A stretch of 64,000 nucleotides of DNA. It comes from Planctomycetaceae bacterium (GTDB lineage: Bacteria > Planctomycetota > Planctomycetia > Planctomycetales > Planctomycetaceae). The stretch covers positions 1 to 64,000 of the forward strand of contig JAKFWA010000044.1 in NCBI GenBank assembly GCA_021732995.1, read 5' to 3'. Below are positions 44,712-54,281 of the stretch, one piece after another. A program made the position numbers and the translations under genes. Numbering within the stretch: position 1 is the first letter of the stretch; every line of letters starts with the position of its first letter. Under the pieces are notes generated by a model. The model ran no database searches. It was not told the origin of the DNA and saw only the letters and a list, made by a program, of their open reading frames with translations.

Positions 44712-47246
44712 CTATGGCAGGCCGTTGAGTTTTCGTACGACCCATTCGGTCGTCAGCAGGGCGAAGAAGATCAGCATTGTCAGCCAGTGGTCCCAGAGGG
44801 TTTGTTCTTCGCGCGTCTCGTTGCGGCGGTCGGGCGGCTGGATCAGGTCCGGAATGCGGCTGGCTTCATCCGGCATTACCAGTTGGCCATGCCCCGCTTC
44901 GGCGATCTTCGTGAGCAGATCGCGGTTGGCACTCAGGTCTGAGAGTTCACCAGTTGTCGGTTCCTGCACATACAGCATGGTGATGACCGGCTCAGGGCCG
45001 AGGTCCGCACCTTCTGCGACAAGCTTGAGCTTGTAGGCTCCCGAGAGAAGACCACCGACGCGACCTTCACTGACTCCGGCTCTGCCTTCGGCGAACTGCA
45101 GCGGTTGTCGTGCCAGCGGCTTTGACATCGCCGCATCGTTCTCGGCATAGACTTCGATGTAGCCTTTCAGAGCTGGGTTCTGCTGATGGAAGCGCGGTTC
45201 CCAGCGAGCCGTGATGAACGCATCCTGTCCCGAAGGCACGGGGTTTTCACGCAGATTCACGCGAACAAAAGAATTGCCCGCCGACGATTTATTCTCGGCA
45301 GCCCAACGTGCGAGTTGTCCCCAGAAACGATGGTGGTACTGATCGCCGATGCGATGCCGCCAGCGCCAAGTACTGTCGATGCCCAGCCACAAGATCTGTC
45401 CAAAGCCATAGAATTGATGCACGGCCACCGCGTTGCGACGTTCGTCGGCCAGATCGGGCTGTTCGTTCGGTTTTACGGTCGCCAGCACCGTGGTGCCGGG
45501 GCGAGCCTCGCCGAGGATGCCCCAAGTGTGACCAGGCAACTGGTTCCAGATGTTGCGGTTGTCGATCACGTCCGTGTCGAACTGGAACATCGTGTACTTT
45601 TCACCGTCGGGCGTCAGCTTCAAGCGAAAGCCACGTTCAGAAGGCGGACGTTCGGCAGTCGCCGTCGTCAGATCAACGATCCGCAAATCCTTCATCGGAA
45701 ACATGCGACCCAGCGCGGCCGACTTGTGGTTCTTGGGAAACTCATTCTTGCCCGCCATGATGACCAGCGTGCCGCCTTCATTCCTGACAAAGTTTTCGAC
45801 CTGATCCCAGATCGCATCCGTGAACTGCGTAGGAGCGACGTCTCCAATGACGATCAAATCCAGGTTGTTGAAGAGCGTCGGGCCTGCCGGTTGGGCGAGC
45901 GCATTGGTGATCGTGCGCGGGAAGAACGTCTCAGGCAGGATCTTCAGAAATGGTTGCTCGAAGACGACCCGCTTCAATTCAACCCGTTCATCGCGAGCGT
46001 ACGCGTTGTTGATGAAGCGGAATTCCCAGCGAGCCTCGTTCTCAGCCAAAAAGACTCGGGCCTTGTCGTCGACAATCTGCAACGAGAACGACCGCTGGTT
46101 GTTGTCGTCGCGCGTTTCGTCCGGGCGAGCGGCTGTGCGAATCGTATAGTTGTGCCGTCCCAGCTCGGGTGCTTTCAGCGTGAATTCAACATCCAGCGTC
46201 GCATGCTGGCTGCCGGCCGGAATGTGCAGCGTCTTCGTTTCCGGTTCGCCCGCAGGGTTCTCCAGCGTGACGGCCAGGTCCTGATTCTCGTAACCGTCCG
46301 CGGTGATCTTGGCTCGCACGACCGGCGAATCACTCTTGAACGCCGTTTGCGGTGCATCCACCGTCAGAATTGCGATGTCACGCGGACGCCGTTCTGACCC
46401 GATCATGAGCGGAAAGACCGGCACGTTGATGGAACCTAAACGACCGGCAATGGGCACAGGATCGCGGTCTGTGTTGTGTCGACCGTCCGAAACCAGCACC
46501 GCGCCGATGACCTGAGTGGCTGTGTCGGCGGATGAGACATCCAGAGCGACACCCAAATCGGATTGCTTCACCGCGATGTTGGCTGGCGGATCGGCGAGGT
46601 CCTTGAACACGCTCGCGTCTATCGGCTCGATCTGACCACCGAAGAGCTTGAGTTCCACGTTCCCAACCTTGCCGAGCTGGTCCAGCAGTGGATTGGAACC
46701 CGCCGTCAGCAGTCGCTTGACGATTTCGCGCCGCGGCAACTGCCGGACCTGCTCAAGAATCTGCTCGACGTTGTCTTTGCGAAAGGCGGTCAGTTCCTGC
46801 CGTTTGGCATCGGTGGTGGCTTCGGCATCGCTTACCCAGACAGGTTCTTTGCCAGCTTCGTACGCCTTGATCCAGTCAGCGATCTGCGCATCGGTCTGAC
46901 GGTTGCCGATCATCTCCAGCGCGCGAGCCCACCGCAGGAGCTCCGCCTTCGATGCGAAGCGGTCGGGCGTGTTCATGCTCTCGGATAGATCGACAGCAAC
47001 GACGATCCGGCCCGCTTTGCTTTTGTCGAACGTCCACGAACTGACCGGCTCAAGGAACGTGATGAAGAGTGCGACGACAACCGCCAGACGGAGGAACAGG
47101 AGAAACATGCCGACTGGTTTGGAGACCAGTTGGCGTTCGTACTTCAGCAACGTGATGATCAGACCCGCCGCCACGAGACAACACAGTGTCGTGAACCAGA
47201 ACCACGGTGAGTTCGTAAGACCTTGAAAAATGAGGTCGCGTTGCAT
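44712..47246 (-). CDS. Large membrane-anchored VWA-domain protein, second
   Basis: The 844-aa protein has two N-terminal membrane helices (about 10-30 and 42-64), a VWA domain with intact DLSES (DxSxS) at about residue 86, a beta-rich middle with ARVFLAENEARWEFRFINNAYARD, an amidotransferase-like part (NEGGTLVIMAGKNEFPKNH) and a C-terminal hydrophobic segment (TLWDHWLTMLIFFALLTTEWVVRKL). Its plan is the same as 4706-7195, but sequence identity is low by eye. The start is the ATG at 47246; longer frame to 47318 overlaps the divergent methyltransferase. Function is unknown. Confidence 0.75.
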   Translation of the reverse strand: MQRDLIFQGLTNSPWFWFTTLCCLVAAGLIITLLKYERQLVSKPVGMFLLFLRLAVVVALFITFLEPVSSWTFDKSKAGRIVVAVDLSESMNTPDRFASKAELLRWARALEMIGNRQTDAQIADWIKAYEAGKEPVWVSDAEATTDAKRQELTAFRKDNVEQILEQVRQLPRREIVKRLLTAGSNPLLDQLGKVGNVELKLFGGQIEPIDASVFKDLADPPANIAVKQSDLGVALDVSSADTATQVIGAVLVSDGRHNTDRDPVPIAGRLGSINVPVFPLMIGSERRPRDIAILTVDAPQTAFKSDSPVVRAKITADGYENQDLAVTLENPAGEPETKTLHIPAGSQHATLDVEFTLKAPELGRHNYTIRTAARPDETRDDNNQRSFSLQIVDDKARVFLAENEARWEFRFINNAYARDERVELKRVVFEQPFLKILPETFFPRTITNALAQPAGPTLFNNLDLIVIGDVAPTQFTDAIWDQVENFVRNEGGTLVIMAGKNEFPKNHKSAALGRMFPMKDLRIVDLTTATAERPPSERGFRLKLTPDGEKYTMFQFDTDVIDNRNIWNQLPGHTWGILGEARPGTTVLATVKPNEQPDLADERRNAVAVHQFYGFGQILWLGIDSTWRWRHRIGDQYHHRFWGQLARWAAENKSSAGNSFVRVNLRENPVPSGQDAFITARWEPRFHQQNPALKGYIEVYAENDAAMSKPLARQPLQFAEGRAGVSEGRVGGLLSGAYKLKLVAEGADLGPEPVITMLYVQEPTTGELSDLSANRDLLTKIAEAGHGQLVMPDEASRIPDLIQPPDRRNETREEQTLWDHWLTMLIFFALLTTEWVVRKLNGLP

Positions 47247-47491
47247 GAGCGAGCGGGATCCAGAAGTCGAGACGGGTGAACCGAAAGGCTGATGGGTCAG
47301 AGGCCGAGTGGCAAGCACGGAACCGCCAAGTGAAATCGTTCATCCGCGACTTTTCTGTCGGAGGATTCCGGAGATTCCTGCCCGCGACAGTCCGCATTCA
47401 GACTCAGATAACTATGATGGGCAGTGTTCTGTCGCTGCTGAATGCTGACGACACATTGTTAGAGAGTGCGTTTAGAGGTTGCTTGCTGTTC

Positions 47492-48697
47492 ATGAAACAT
47501 CGTCACGCCCGTCCGAAAAAACAGGTCCGTCCGGCCCCCGGTCAGCAGGGAAAGCCTGAGAAAGCCCTGAAAACGACCGAAGAGCTGCTGCTCGGCGCCG
47601 CTGCGGAAATTTCCGGCCAGCGAATCGTGATGACGTCCTCCGGAGCTGCTCAGGCGGCCGCCGAGGTGGCGCGGCTGAATCCATCGTCGAATGTGGAATG
47701 CTACTTCCTCGACGTTTTTCTCGCAGACGCCGCGCGCGTCCGAAACGCTGGCGTTGAGAACTTGAAGATTCTTTGCGAACCGGACTTCGCGGCTGGCGGC
47801 GCGGACGTTGTCGGTTTGACGTTAGCGGCCGGCGCGGAAAGCGATCTGTCTCGGGATTTGATCCAGCAGGCGCACCAGCAGCTTGGCCCGGAGGGCCGTT
47901 TGTTCGTCGCGACGGATAATCCGCACGACCACTGGGTTCACGAACATCTGAAAGAGATGTTTGAGAAGGTGACCAATCGAGGTGACAAGCACGGGCGACT
48001 TTACATCGGTTCAAAGCCGATCGAGCTGAAGAAGCTGAAGGATTATTCGTGCTGGTTCGCATTCCGCGATGGTGAGCGGTTGATCGAAGCGATGAGCCGC
48101 CCCGGTGTCTTCAGTCACCGCAAGCTGGACCTCGGCGCGCGGGCCTTGATCGAATCCCTGACCGTGCCGGAGGGGGAGTTTGCTGGTGAGGCTGTGCGCG
48201 ACGGGATGCGCGTTCTGGATATTGGTTCCGGCAGTGGAGTTGTCAGCTTTGCAACCGCATTTCGAGCCGAGGGTGTCCACGTGCATGCCATGGACGCGAA
48301 CGCACGGGCGATTCAATGCACACGGCTCGGCGCCGAGAAAAACGGCATCACGACGCTGACGACTCAGTTGGAAGCCGCCGGCCGCGTCGCTGAGCCGGAA
48401 ACTTATGACCTGGTGCTGGCGAACCCGCCGTACTTCTCGAACTTCAAGATCGCTGAGATATTCATCAAGGCGACGCAGGACGCGCTCAAGGTCGATGGCC
48501 GGACGCACTTCGTGACGAAGCAACCGGAATGGTTTGTGGACGCTTTCACGAAAAGCTTTGTGGATATCAGCGTGCGCGAGATCCGCGGCTACTACATCGT
48601 GAAGGGCACTCAATGCTCACGCATGCCCGACGTTTCTGGTGAGGATCGCGCCCCAAGCAAAAGCAAGGATCGCAAATCCGCCCGGAAGCGTCGTTAG
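47492..48697 (+). CDS. RsmC-like class I SAM methyltransferase
   Basis: The 401-aa protein has a C-terminal methyltransferase domain with motif I VLDIGSGSGVVS, MDANARAIQ and NPPYF (the NPPY motif of N-methyltransferases), and an N-terminal degenerate copy, as in RsmC (16S rRNA m2G1207). It ends in a Lys/Arg-rich tail that may bind RNA. The ATG at 47492 starts the conserved Lys/Pro-rich N-terminus; the open frame upstream to 47276 is less likely. Its last 4 bp overlap the convergent aldo/keto reductase stop. Confidence 0.82.
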   Translation: MKHRHARPKKQVRPAPGQQGKPEKALKTTEELLLGAAAEISGQRIVMTSSGAAQAAAEVARLNPSSNVECYFLDVFLADAARVRNAGVENLKILCEPDFAAGGADVVGLTLAAGAESDLSRDLIQQAHQQLGPEGRLFVATDNPHDHWVHEHLKEMFEKVTNRGDKHGRLYIGSKPIELKKLKDYSCWFAFRDGERLIEAMSRPGVFSHRKLDLGARALIESLTVPEGEFAGEAVRDGMRVLDIGSGSGVVSFATAFRAEGVHVHAMDANARAIQCTRLGAEKNGITTLTTQLEAAGRVAEPETYDLVLANPPYFSNFKIAEIFIKATQDALKVDGRTHFVTKQPEWFVDAFTKSFVDISVREIRGYYIVKGTQCSRMPDVSGEDRAPSKSKDRKSARKRR

Positions 48698-49614
48698 CAG
48701 AAGGCTGCTACTTCCTTCACATGGCTGGTAGCTCCGAGGCCGATGATGGCTGAGCTTACGGCGGGGTGAGCGAGTACGAATCGCAAAGCGAACGCGGTCA
48801 GGCTTTCGCCGTCGCGGAGTTCTTCACGCAGTTGTTCTGCGCGAGAGGCGTCTCGCTGATACAGGTCGAGCGGGAAGTAAGGCGTTTTCAGCGTGTGGGC
48901 ACTCGGGGCTTGGCCCAGCAACGCGCCTGCGGCAAACACTCGAATGGCGAAGACACCCATTCGCTGCGCGGCGCAGTCCGCCAGAATGTTGCCGTAGTCA
49001 GTTTCTCCGGCGGGTGCTGATGGTGCACCCGCGCTCGGATTGAGGGCGTTGTAGGGCGTCTGCACGGTGTCAAACCGACCCGAGCGGATCACGTCTTTCA
49101 TCGCGGTTGGTAGGCCCGTCCCTGTTAGACCGGAATGGCGAATGGTGCCCTCATCACGCAACCGGTCGAACGTGTCTGCGACGCCGCCTCGCGACAGGAT
49201 CTCGCCAGGAGTGATCGACGCCGGTTCGTCACCGCGCGCACTGGTGATGCCGTTGTGCAATTGCAGCAGCGAGACCGAACTTACTCGCAGTCGCTGTAGG
49301 CTTTCTTCGACCGAGCGTCGAATGATGTCACTGATGGGCTGTGTAGCATCGAGCGGGATCCGAACCTTGGTCGCGATATGAATCGGCTCAGTTAGTTCCA
49401 ACTCAGACAACGTCCGGCCAAGGTTCGTTTCAGAACTGCCCGCGCCGTAGCCCGGCGCTGTGTCGAACCAGTTGACTCCCGCCGCGATGGCTGCCGCGAC
49501 AACCGCCGCTTGAGCCGCTTGATCGTTGCCGGTCATCAAGCCAGACACCGGGCCCGCTCCGAACGCGACCGCGGAAACCTGAATCCCCGTTCGTCCCAGC
49601 GTCCGGTATTCCAT
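48694..49614 (-). CDS. Aldo/keto reductase
   Basis: The 306-aa protein has the AKR fold markers: GRTGIQVSAVAFGAG, the catalytic Asp/Tyr stretch WFDTAPGYGAGSSE, the Lys-bearing IHIATKVRIP and a C-terminal SSAIIGLGATSHVKEV. The expected catalytic His of HNG (LLQLHNG) is kept. It should reduce aldehydes or open sugars with NADPH in the cytosol. AAGGAAG lies upstream of the ATG at 49614. It follows the kelch gene by 24 bp. Confidence 0.92.
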   Translation of the reverse strand: MEYRTLGRTGIQVSAVAFGAGPVSGLMTGNDQAAQAAVVAAAIAAGVNWFDTAPGYGAGSSETNLGRTLSELELTEPIHIATKVRIPLDATQPISDIIRRSVEESLQRLRVSSVSLLQLHNGITSARGDEPASITPGEILSRGGVADTFDRLRDEGTIRHSGLTGTGLPTAMKDVIRSGRFDTVQTPYNALNPSAGAPSAPAGETDYGNILADCAAQRMGVFAIRVFAAGALLGQAPSAHTLKTPYFPLDLYQRDASRAEQLREELRDGESLTAFALRFVLAHPAVSSAIIGLGATSHVKEVAAFC

Positions 49615-49638
49615 GACGATGCTTCCTTGAACCTGCTG

Positions 49639-51564
49639 CTACTGATGCCACTCGCCCACAAAGGGAGTGTAGAAGTCGCGCCATTCACGCTGGAACCAGA
49701 CGGGAGATGACGGGAATCCTTCCTGGCCCAACGCGTCAACGGCGACGATGTAGTAGCGGCGTGCTGACTTACCAGCGGTTTCGTCTGTGAACGTAGTTTC
49801 TGACCGCGGTTCAAGCGTCAGACGCGACACCGGGTCTTTGTCATAACGTCCATCCATGCGGTAGACGCGGTAGCCGGCGATGCCTTCCTCAGGATTCGCG
49901 GCCCATTTGAGTTGGCAGGTCTTACCGTCCTCGCGGCTGAAGACGTGCTGCGGCGACGATGGAATCGTGAACAGAGCTGGGGACGGGCCGCTTTCTTTGC
50001 CCTGGTCGTCCACCGCGCGGATGCGATAAACAAAAACGGCCTTGCGGTACTCTCGGCCTGAATCCTCAAGGTGTTCGCGATGCAGCGGGCGATCGAACAC
50101 TGGATCGCCTTCGATAGCCAAGGGCTCATTCAGATTGACTGTCGTGTCGACGAACGAAGTTACTTTGATCGGCTCCTGCGTCAGTCGCTGAAACGGTCCG
50201 ATGCGGCGGATTGCTCCCACCGTGGGTTCTGCCAGTGGCGGCGTGCGCGACTTCAGTCGCTTCAATTGATCGTCGCTATAGACCTCAACCGCAGCACGTT
50301 CGACGTGGTAACCGGCTGGCGTGCTGCCACTGGAAGGTGCCGTCCACGTGATCTCGACCCGTTGAGCGTTGATCACCGAGACCACACCATCTTCCACCAG
50401 CAAGCTCGCCGGGCGCGATGTGACTGCCGGGGCTGCAGTCTGCTTGGCAGCGGCAGTGTCCGGAAATCGATAGGTCCAGACCTGCTGTTCGCGAGGCTTG
50501 CTCGTGCAGTTCTCGAGAATGGCGAGGTTCAATTCTGGAGCGAAGATCAGGTTCCGCGCGCGGTTGCTGGATGACTCAGGCTCAGCGGTCGGATTCATGC
50601 GCTGCCAGCGGTTGGCTCCAGCGTCGTAGGCCCACGTCTGCAGCTCGTGCTTCGCGTCTTCGTCTTTGCCCAGCGTGATCTTGATGATGGCCAGTACGAC
50701 GCGATGGATCGGATCGTAGGTCAGAACCGCGTCGTTCTTGTCGGTTGGTGGCTGAACTTCAGGCTTCATGTCCCGCCATTCATTGCGGCGGACGTCGTAG
50801 GTCCACGTGTGTTGATCGTCCGTGAACTGCGATCCGAACAGCACGTGCAGCTTACGAGCTTCGTCATAGGCCATATTGCCCCCGCTCCGTCCGGGCGGCT
50901 CGGTGGTCGGCTTCGGCCAGCGCCATTCATTCCGGGCCGGATCGTAGATCAACGTGCCTTCGTTGCTGCCCTCACCGCCGAAGACCACGGCAACCTGTTC
51001 GTCGCTGTCCCACGATGCGCAGCGAAGCCCAGCCAGTCGAGGCGTCGGCAGCGGGCGACGATTTCGCCAGCGGTTCTCGCCGAGGTCGTAGGTCCACACG
51101 GATGAGTCATTCAAATACAGCTCGCGAGCCCATTGCCACCCGTGGTTGCCGCTGAACAACGGAAATCGCAAGTAACGCCCGCTGCCGGGATCAAAAACAT
51201 TCTGAGCATTGCAGCAGACGCCCGGCGGCGATGTGTTCGGCTCTTTATGCGTCCACTTAGCTGTTGCCAGATCGAACGTCCAAACTTCTGCGCCTTGTTC
51301 GCCACCTCCACCCTGATTGTGGCCACCGTACCGGACGACCAACTGGTGCCGTCGGTCCCAGACACATGCTCCTTCGTAGCCGAGTCGCGGCGATGGTGGT
51401 GCATCGGGCAGCGGCGTGCGTTTGACCCAGATATTCGGCGTCTGACTCTGAAGATCAGGCGGGGCAGCGGAAGCGTCGACTGCCATATTCACGCTCAATG
51501 AGAGCACGGCCACGACGCGCAAGAACGCTCGGTGGAATCTGGTTGCTTCCGGTCGGTCGTGCAT
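49639..51564 (-). CDS. Secreted kelch-repeat protein with fibronectin type III domains
   Basis: The 641-aa protein has a signal peptide (about 1-34, ending ASAAPPD), five or six kelch blades with repeated VWTFDLATAKWTHKEP / VWTYDLGENRWRNRRP / TWTYDVRRNEWRDMKP motifs (about 60-370), and two fibronectin type III-like modules (about 400-520 and 540-640, the latter with CQLKWAANPEEGIAGYRVYR). It probably binds a polymer or another protein outside the cell. The ATG at 51564 has GGAGG 7 nt upstream. It precedes the aldo/keto reductase. Confidence 0.85.
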   Translation of the reverse strand: MHDRPEATRFHRAFLRVVAVLSLSVNMAVDASAAPPDLQSQTPNIWVKRTPLPDAPPSPRLGYEGACVWDRRHQLVVRYGGHNQGGGGEQGAEVWTFDLATAKWTHKEPNTSPPGVCCNAQNVFDPGSGRYLRFPLFSGNHGWQWARELYLNDSSVWTYDLGENRWRNRRPLPTPRLAGLRCASWDSDEQVAVVFGGEGSNEGTLIYDPARNEWRWPKPTTEPPGRSGGNMAYDEARKLHVLFGSQFTDDQHTWTYDVRRNEWRDMKPEVQPPTDKNDAVLTYDPIHRVVLAIIKITLGKDEDAKHELQTWAYDAGANRWQRMNPTAEPESSSNRARNLIFAPELNLAILENCTSKPREQQVWTYRFPDTAAAKQTAAPAVTSRPASLLVEDGVVSVINAQRVEITWTAPSSGSTPAGYHVERAAVEVYSDDQLKRLKSRTPPLAEPTVGAIRRIGPFQRLTQEPIKVTSFVDTTVNLNEPLAIEGDPVFDRPLHREHLEDSGREYRKAVFVYRIRAVDDQGKESGPSPALFTIPSSPQHVFSREDGKTCQLKWAANPEEGIAGYRVYRMDGRYDKDPVSRLTLEPRSETTFTDETAGKSARRYYIVAVDALGQEGFPSSPVWFQREWRDFYTPFVGEWHQ

Positions 51565-51914
51565 CGTTTCAACCTCCGACATGTGTGATCTTGGTCGCGT
51601 GAGCATTCCCTGCAGGCTCAGCGACGAGTCATGCCATCAAACATATTCAGATTTGCAGATGGAGCGATGCATTCCAATCAAACGGCATGATTCTGGTGAC
51701 GTGACGGCTTCGCAGGCTGCTTTTGTGGCGGTACGTCGCCGGGTGAAATTCGTGTCGGTGTTCGTTCGAGTTTGTATGCGGGTTGTTGCGAATGAAATTG
51801 CCTTAACCATTCCGGCGCTGGCCATTGCTTGCATCGCCGTCAGGGTCTACGTTCCCAATTCGCAGCGCCGCTGCGATGCAAGGCTGCTTCGAATCTGGTT
51901 ACGAGTGACGCTCC
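51565..51914 (+). other. Divergent promoter region before the decarboxylase
   Basis: 350 bp separate the kelch and decarboxylase genes. A plus-strand frame from 51581 runs into the decarboxylase in another frame and looks like chance. I found no clear operator or riboswitch. Confidence 0.4.
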
Positions 51915-54191
51915 ATGAAGTTTCGTTTTCCTATCGTCATCATCGACGAGGACTTTCGGTCAGAGAACACGTCGGGACTCGGCATTCGCGCGCTGGCAGA
52001 TGCCATTCAAAGTGAAGGCGCGGAAGTGCTGGGAGCGACTAGCTATGGCGACTTGTCACAGTTCGCCCAGCAGCAAAGCCGAGCGTCTGCCTTCATTCTG
52101 TCGATCGACGACGAAGAAGTGACGACCGGCCCCGAGGTCGATAAGGCGATCGAGAAGCTGCGAGCGTTCATCACGGAGATCCGTTTCAAGAACGCGGACA
52201 TTCCGATCTATCTCTACGGTGAAACGCGCACGTCGAGCCATATTCCGAACGACATTCTGCGTGAGCTGCACGGCTTCATTCACATGTTTGAGGACACGCC
52301 GGAGTTCGTGGCCCGGCACATCATCCGCGAAGCTAACGCTTACACGAACAGCTTGGCTCCGCCGTTCTTCCGGGCGCTCGTCGAGTACGCGAACGATGGT
52401 TCGTATTCGTGGCACTGCCCCGGACACTCGGGTGGCGTGGCGTTTTTGAAAAGTCCCGTCGGCCAGATGTTCCATCAGTTCTTTGGTGAGAACATGCTGC
52501 GAGCGGACGTCTGCAACGCGGTGGAAGAACTCGGCCAACTGTTGGATCACACCGGCCCGGTCGCCGCTTCGGAACGCAATGCCGCGCGTATTTTCAACGC
52601 TGACCACTGCTTCTTCGTGACGAATGGTACGTCGACGTCCAACAAGATGGTGTGGCACTCGACGGTCGCTTCGGGCGACATCGTGGTTGTCGATCGCAAC
52701 TGCCATAAGTCGATTCTGCACTCGATCATCATGACGGGTGCTGTCCCGGTCTTCCTGATGCCGACGCGCAATCATCTCGGCATCATTGGGCCGATTCCGC
52801 TGGATGAGTTCAAGCCTGAGAACATCCAGAAGAAGATCGAGGCGAATCCGTTCGCTCGCGAGATCAGCAAGCTGCATCCCAATCGCAAGCCACGCATTCT
52901 GACGATCACTCAGAGCACGTATGACGGCATCATTTACAACGTTGAAACGCTGAAGAAGCTGCTCGACGGTCAGATCAATACGCTGCATTTCGACGAGGCC
53001 TGGTTGCCTCACGCCGCGTTCCATGATTTTTATAGGGACATGCACGCGATCGGTGGCCGCGACCGTCCGCAGCCTAAGGAGTCGTTGATCTTTGCAACGC
53101 ACTCCACGCACAAGCTGCTGGCGGGAATCTCGCAGGCATCGCAGATTCTGGTGCGCGAGTCCGAGACTCAGAAGCTGGACAAGAACACGTTCAATGAGGC
53201 GTACCTGATGCACACCTCAACGTCGCCTCAGTACGCGATTATCGCGTCATGCGACGTAGCCGCCGCGATGATGGAGCCGCCAGGCGGAACGGCACTCGTT
53301 GAAGAGTCAATTCTCGAAGCCCTGAACTTCCGCCGCGCGATGCGCAAGGTGGAAGACGAATACGGAACCAACGGCTGGTGGTTCAAAGTGTGGGGGCCGG
53401 ATTATTTGGCGAGCGAGGGTATCGGCGAGCGCGACGACTGGATGCTGCGAGCGGATGAGGACTGGCATGGCTTCGGCAACCTCGCGCCGAACTTCAACAT
53501 GCTGGACCCGATCAAGGCCACGCTCATCACCCCCGGCCTGGACGTCTCTGGCAAGTTTTCGGACAAGGGCATCCCGGCGTCGATCGTGACTCGCTATCTG
53601 GTGGAGCACGGCGTCATCGTGGAGAAGACGGGGCTGTACTCGTTCTTCATCATGTTCACGATCGGCATCACGAAAGGCCGCTGGAACACGCTGGTGAGCG
53701 CGCTGCAGCAGTTCAAGGACGACTACGACAAGAACCAGCCGATGTGGCGCATCCTGCCCGAGTTCTGCCAGCAGTATCCGCAGTACGAGAAGATCGGCCT
53801 CAAGCAACTGTCTCAGCAGATTCACGACACCTACAAGGCCAACGACGTCGCCCGCGTGACGACTGAGATGTACCTGTCTGTGATGCAGCCGGCGATGAAG
53901 CCGTCTGATGCGTTTGCGATGATGGCTCACGGTGAAATCGAACGCGTCGCGATCGACGATCTCGAAGGTCGCGCGACCAGCGTGTTGCTGACACCCTATC
54001 CACCGGGCATCCCGCTGCTGATTCCGGGCGAGCGGTTCAATAAGACCATCGTCCAGTATCTGCAGTTCGCCCGCATGTTCAACGAGCGATTCCCCGGCTT
54101 CGACACCGACATTCACGGCTTGGTCGAAGAAGTCATCGAAGGCAAACGCACCTACTTCGTGGACTGTGTTCAGTCGACTGCGACGAAGTGA
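51915..54191 (+). CDS. Orn/Lys/Arg decarboxylase, group III PLP type
   Basis: The 758-aa protein has the length and plan of inducible arginine (AdiA) and lysine decarboxylases: an N-terminal wing domain (to about 130), a PLP fold with YSWHCPGHSGGVAFLKSP, VVDRNCHKSILH, LHFDEAW and THSTHKLLAGISQAS (PLP lysine at residue 400), and a C-terminal domain with PYPPGIPLLIPGE. It decarboxylates one of the three basic amino acids, consuming a proton and making agmatine, cadaverine or putrescine. No antiporter gene is adjacent, so an acid-resistance system is not shown. The ATG at 51915 lacks a strong SD. Confidence 0.93.
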   Translation: MKFRFPIVIIDEDFRSENTSGLGIRALADAIQSEGAEVLGATSYGDLSQFAQQQSRASAFILSIDDEEVTTGPEVDKAIEKLRAFITEIRFKNADIPIYLYGETRTSSHIPNDILRELHGFIHMFEDTPEFVARHIIREANAYTNSLAPPFFRALVEYANDGSYSWHCPGHSGGVAFLKSPVGQMFHQFFGENMLRADVCNAVEELGQLLDHTGPVAASERNAARIFNADHCFFVTNGTSTSNKMVWHSTVASGDIVVVDRNCHKSILHSIIMTGAVPVFLMPTRNHLGIIGPIPLDEFKPENIQKKIEANPFAREISKLHPNRKPRILTITQSTYDGIIYNVETLKKLLDGQINTLHFDEAWLPHAAFHDFYRDMHAIGGRDRPQPKESLIFATHSTHKLLAGISQASQILVRESETQKLDKNTFNEAYLMHTSTSPQYAIIASCDVAAAMMEPPGGTALVEESILEALNFRRAMRKVEDEYGTNGWWFKVWGPDYLASEGIGERDDWMLRADEDWHGFGNLAPNFNMLDPIKATLITPGLDVSGKFSDKGIPASIVTRYLVEHGVIVEKTGLYSFFIMFTIGITKGRWNTLVSALQQFKDDYDKNQPMWRILPEFCQQYPQYEKIGLKQLSQQIHDTYKANDVARVTTEMYLSVMQPAMKPSDAFAMMAHGEIERVAIDDLEGRATSVLLTPYPPGIPLLIPGERFNKTIVQYLQFARMFNERFPGFDTDIHGLVEEVIEGKRTYFVDCVQSTATK

Positions 54192-54225
54192 TCACCGCAC
54201 GCGGTTACCCTGCGTCTTGAAACGA

Positions 54226-54269
54226 ACAGCCGTCGTGCCTCTTGATCGCACGACGGCTGTTTTTCTTTG
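54226..54269 (+). terminator. Rho-independent terminator of the decarboxylase gene
   Basis: ACAGCCGTCGTGC (54226-54238) pairs perfectly with GCACGACGGCTGT (54248-54260) around a 9-nt loop and runs into TTTTCTTT. It begins 35 bp after the stop at 54191 and faces the convergent Gfo/Idh/MocA gene. Confidence 0.95.
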
Positions 54270-54281
54270 GCCCCCAGTGGA

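Noticed and set aside
51581-52015. Plus-strand frame before and overlapping the decarboxylase start
   Set aside because: Composition is not protein-like and it overlaps a clear gene in another frame.
52056-53213. 385-codon minus-strand frame inside the decarboxylase
   Set aside because: Antisense to the PLP domain with its catalytic lysine; no independent support.
51915-54191. Complete acid-resistance system
   Set aside because: The decarboxylase is present, but there is no amino acid/amine antiporter beside it.
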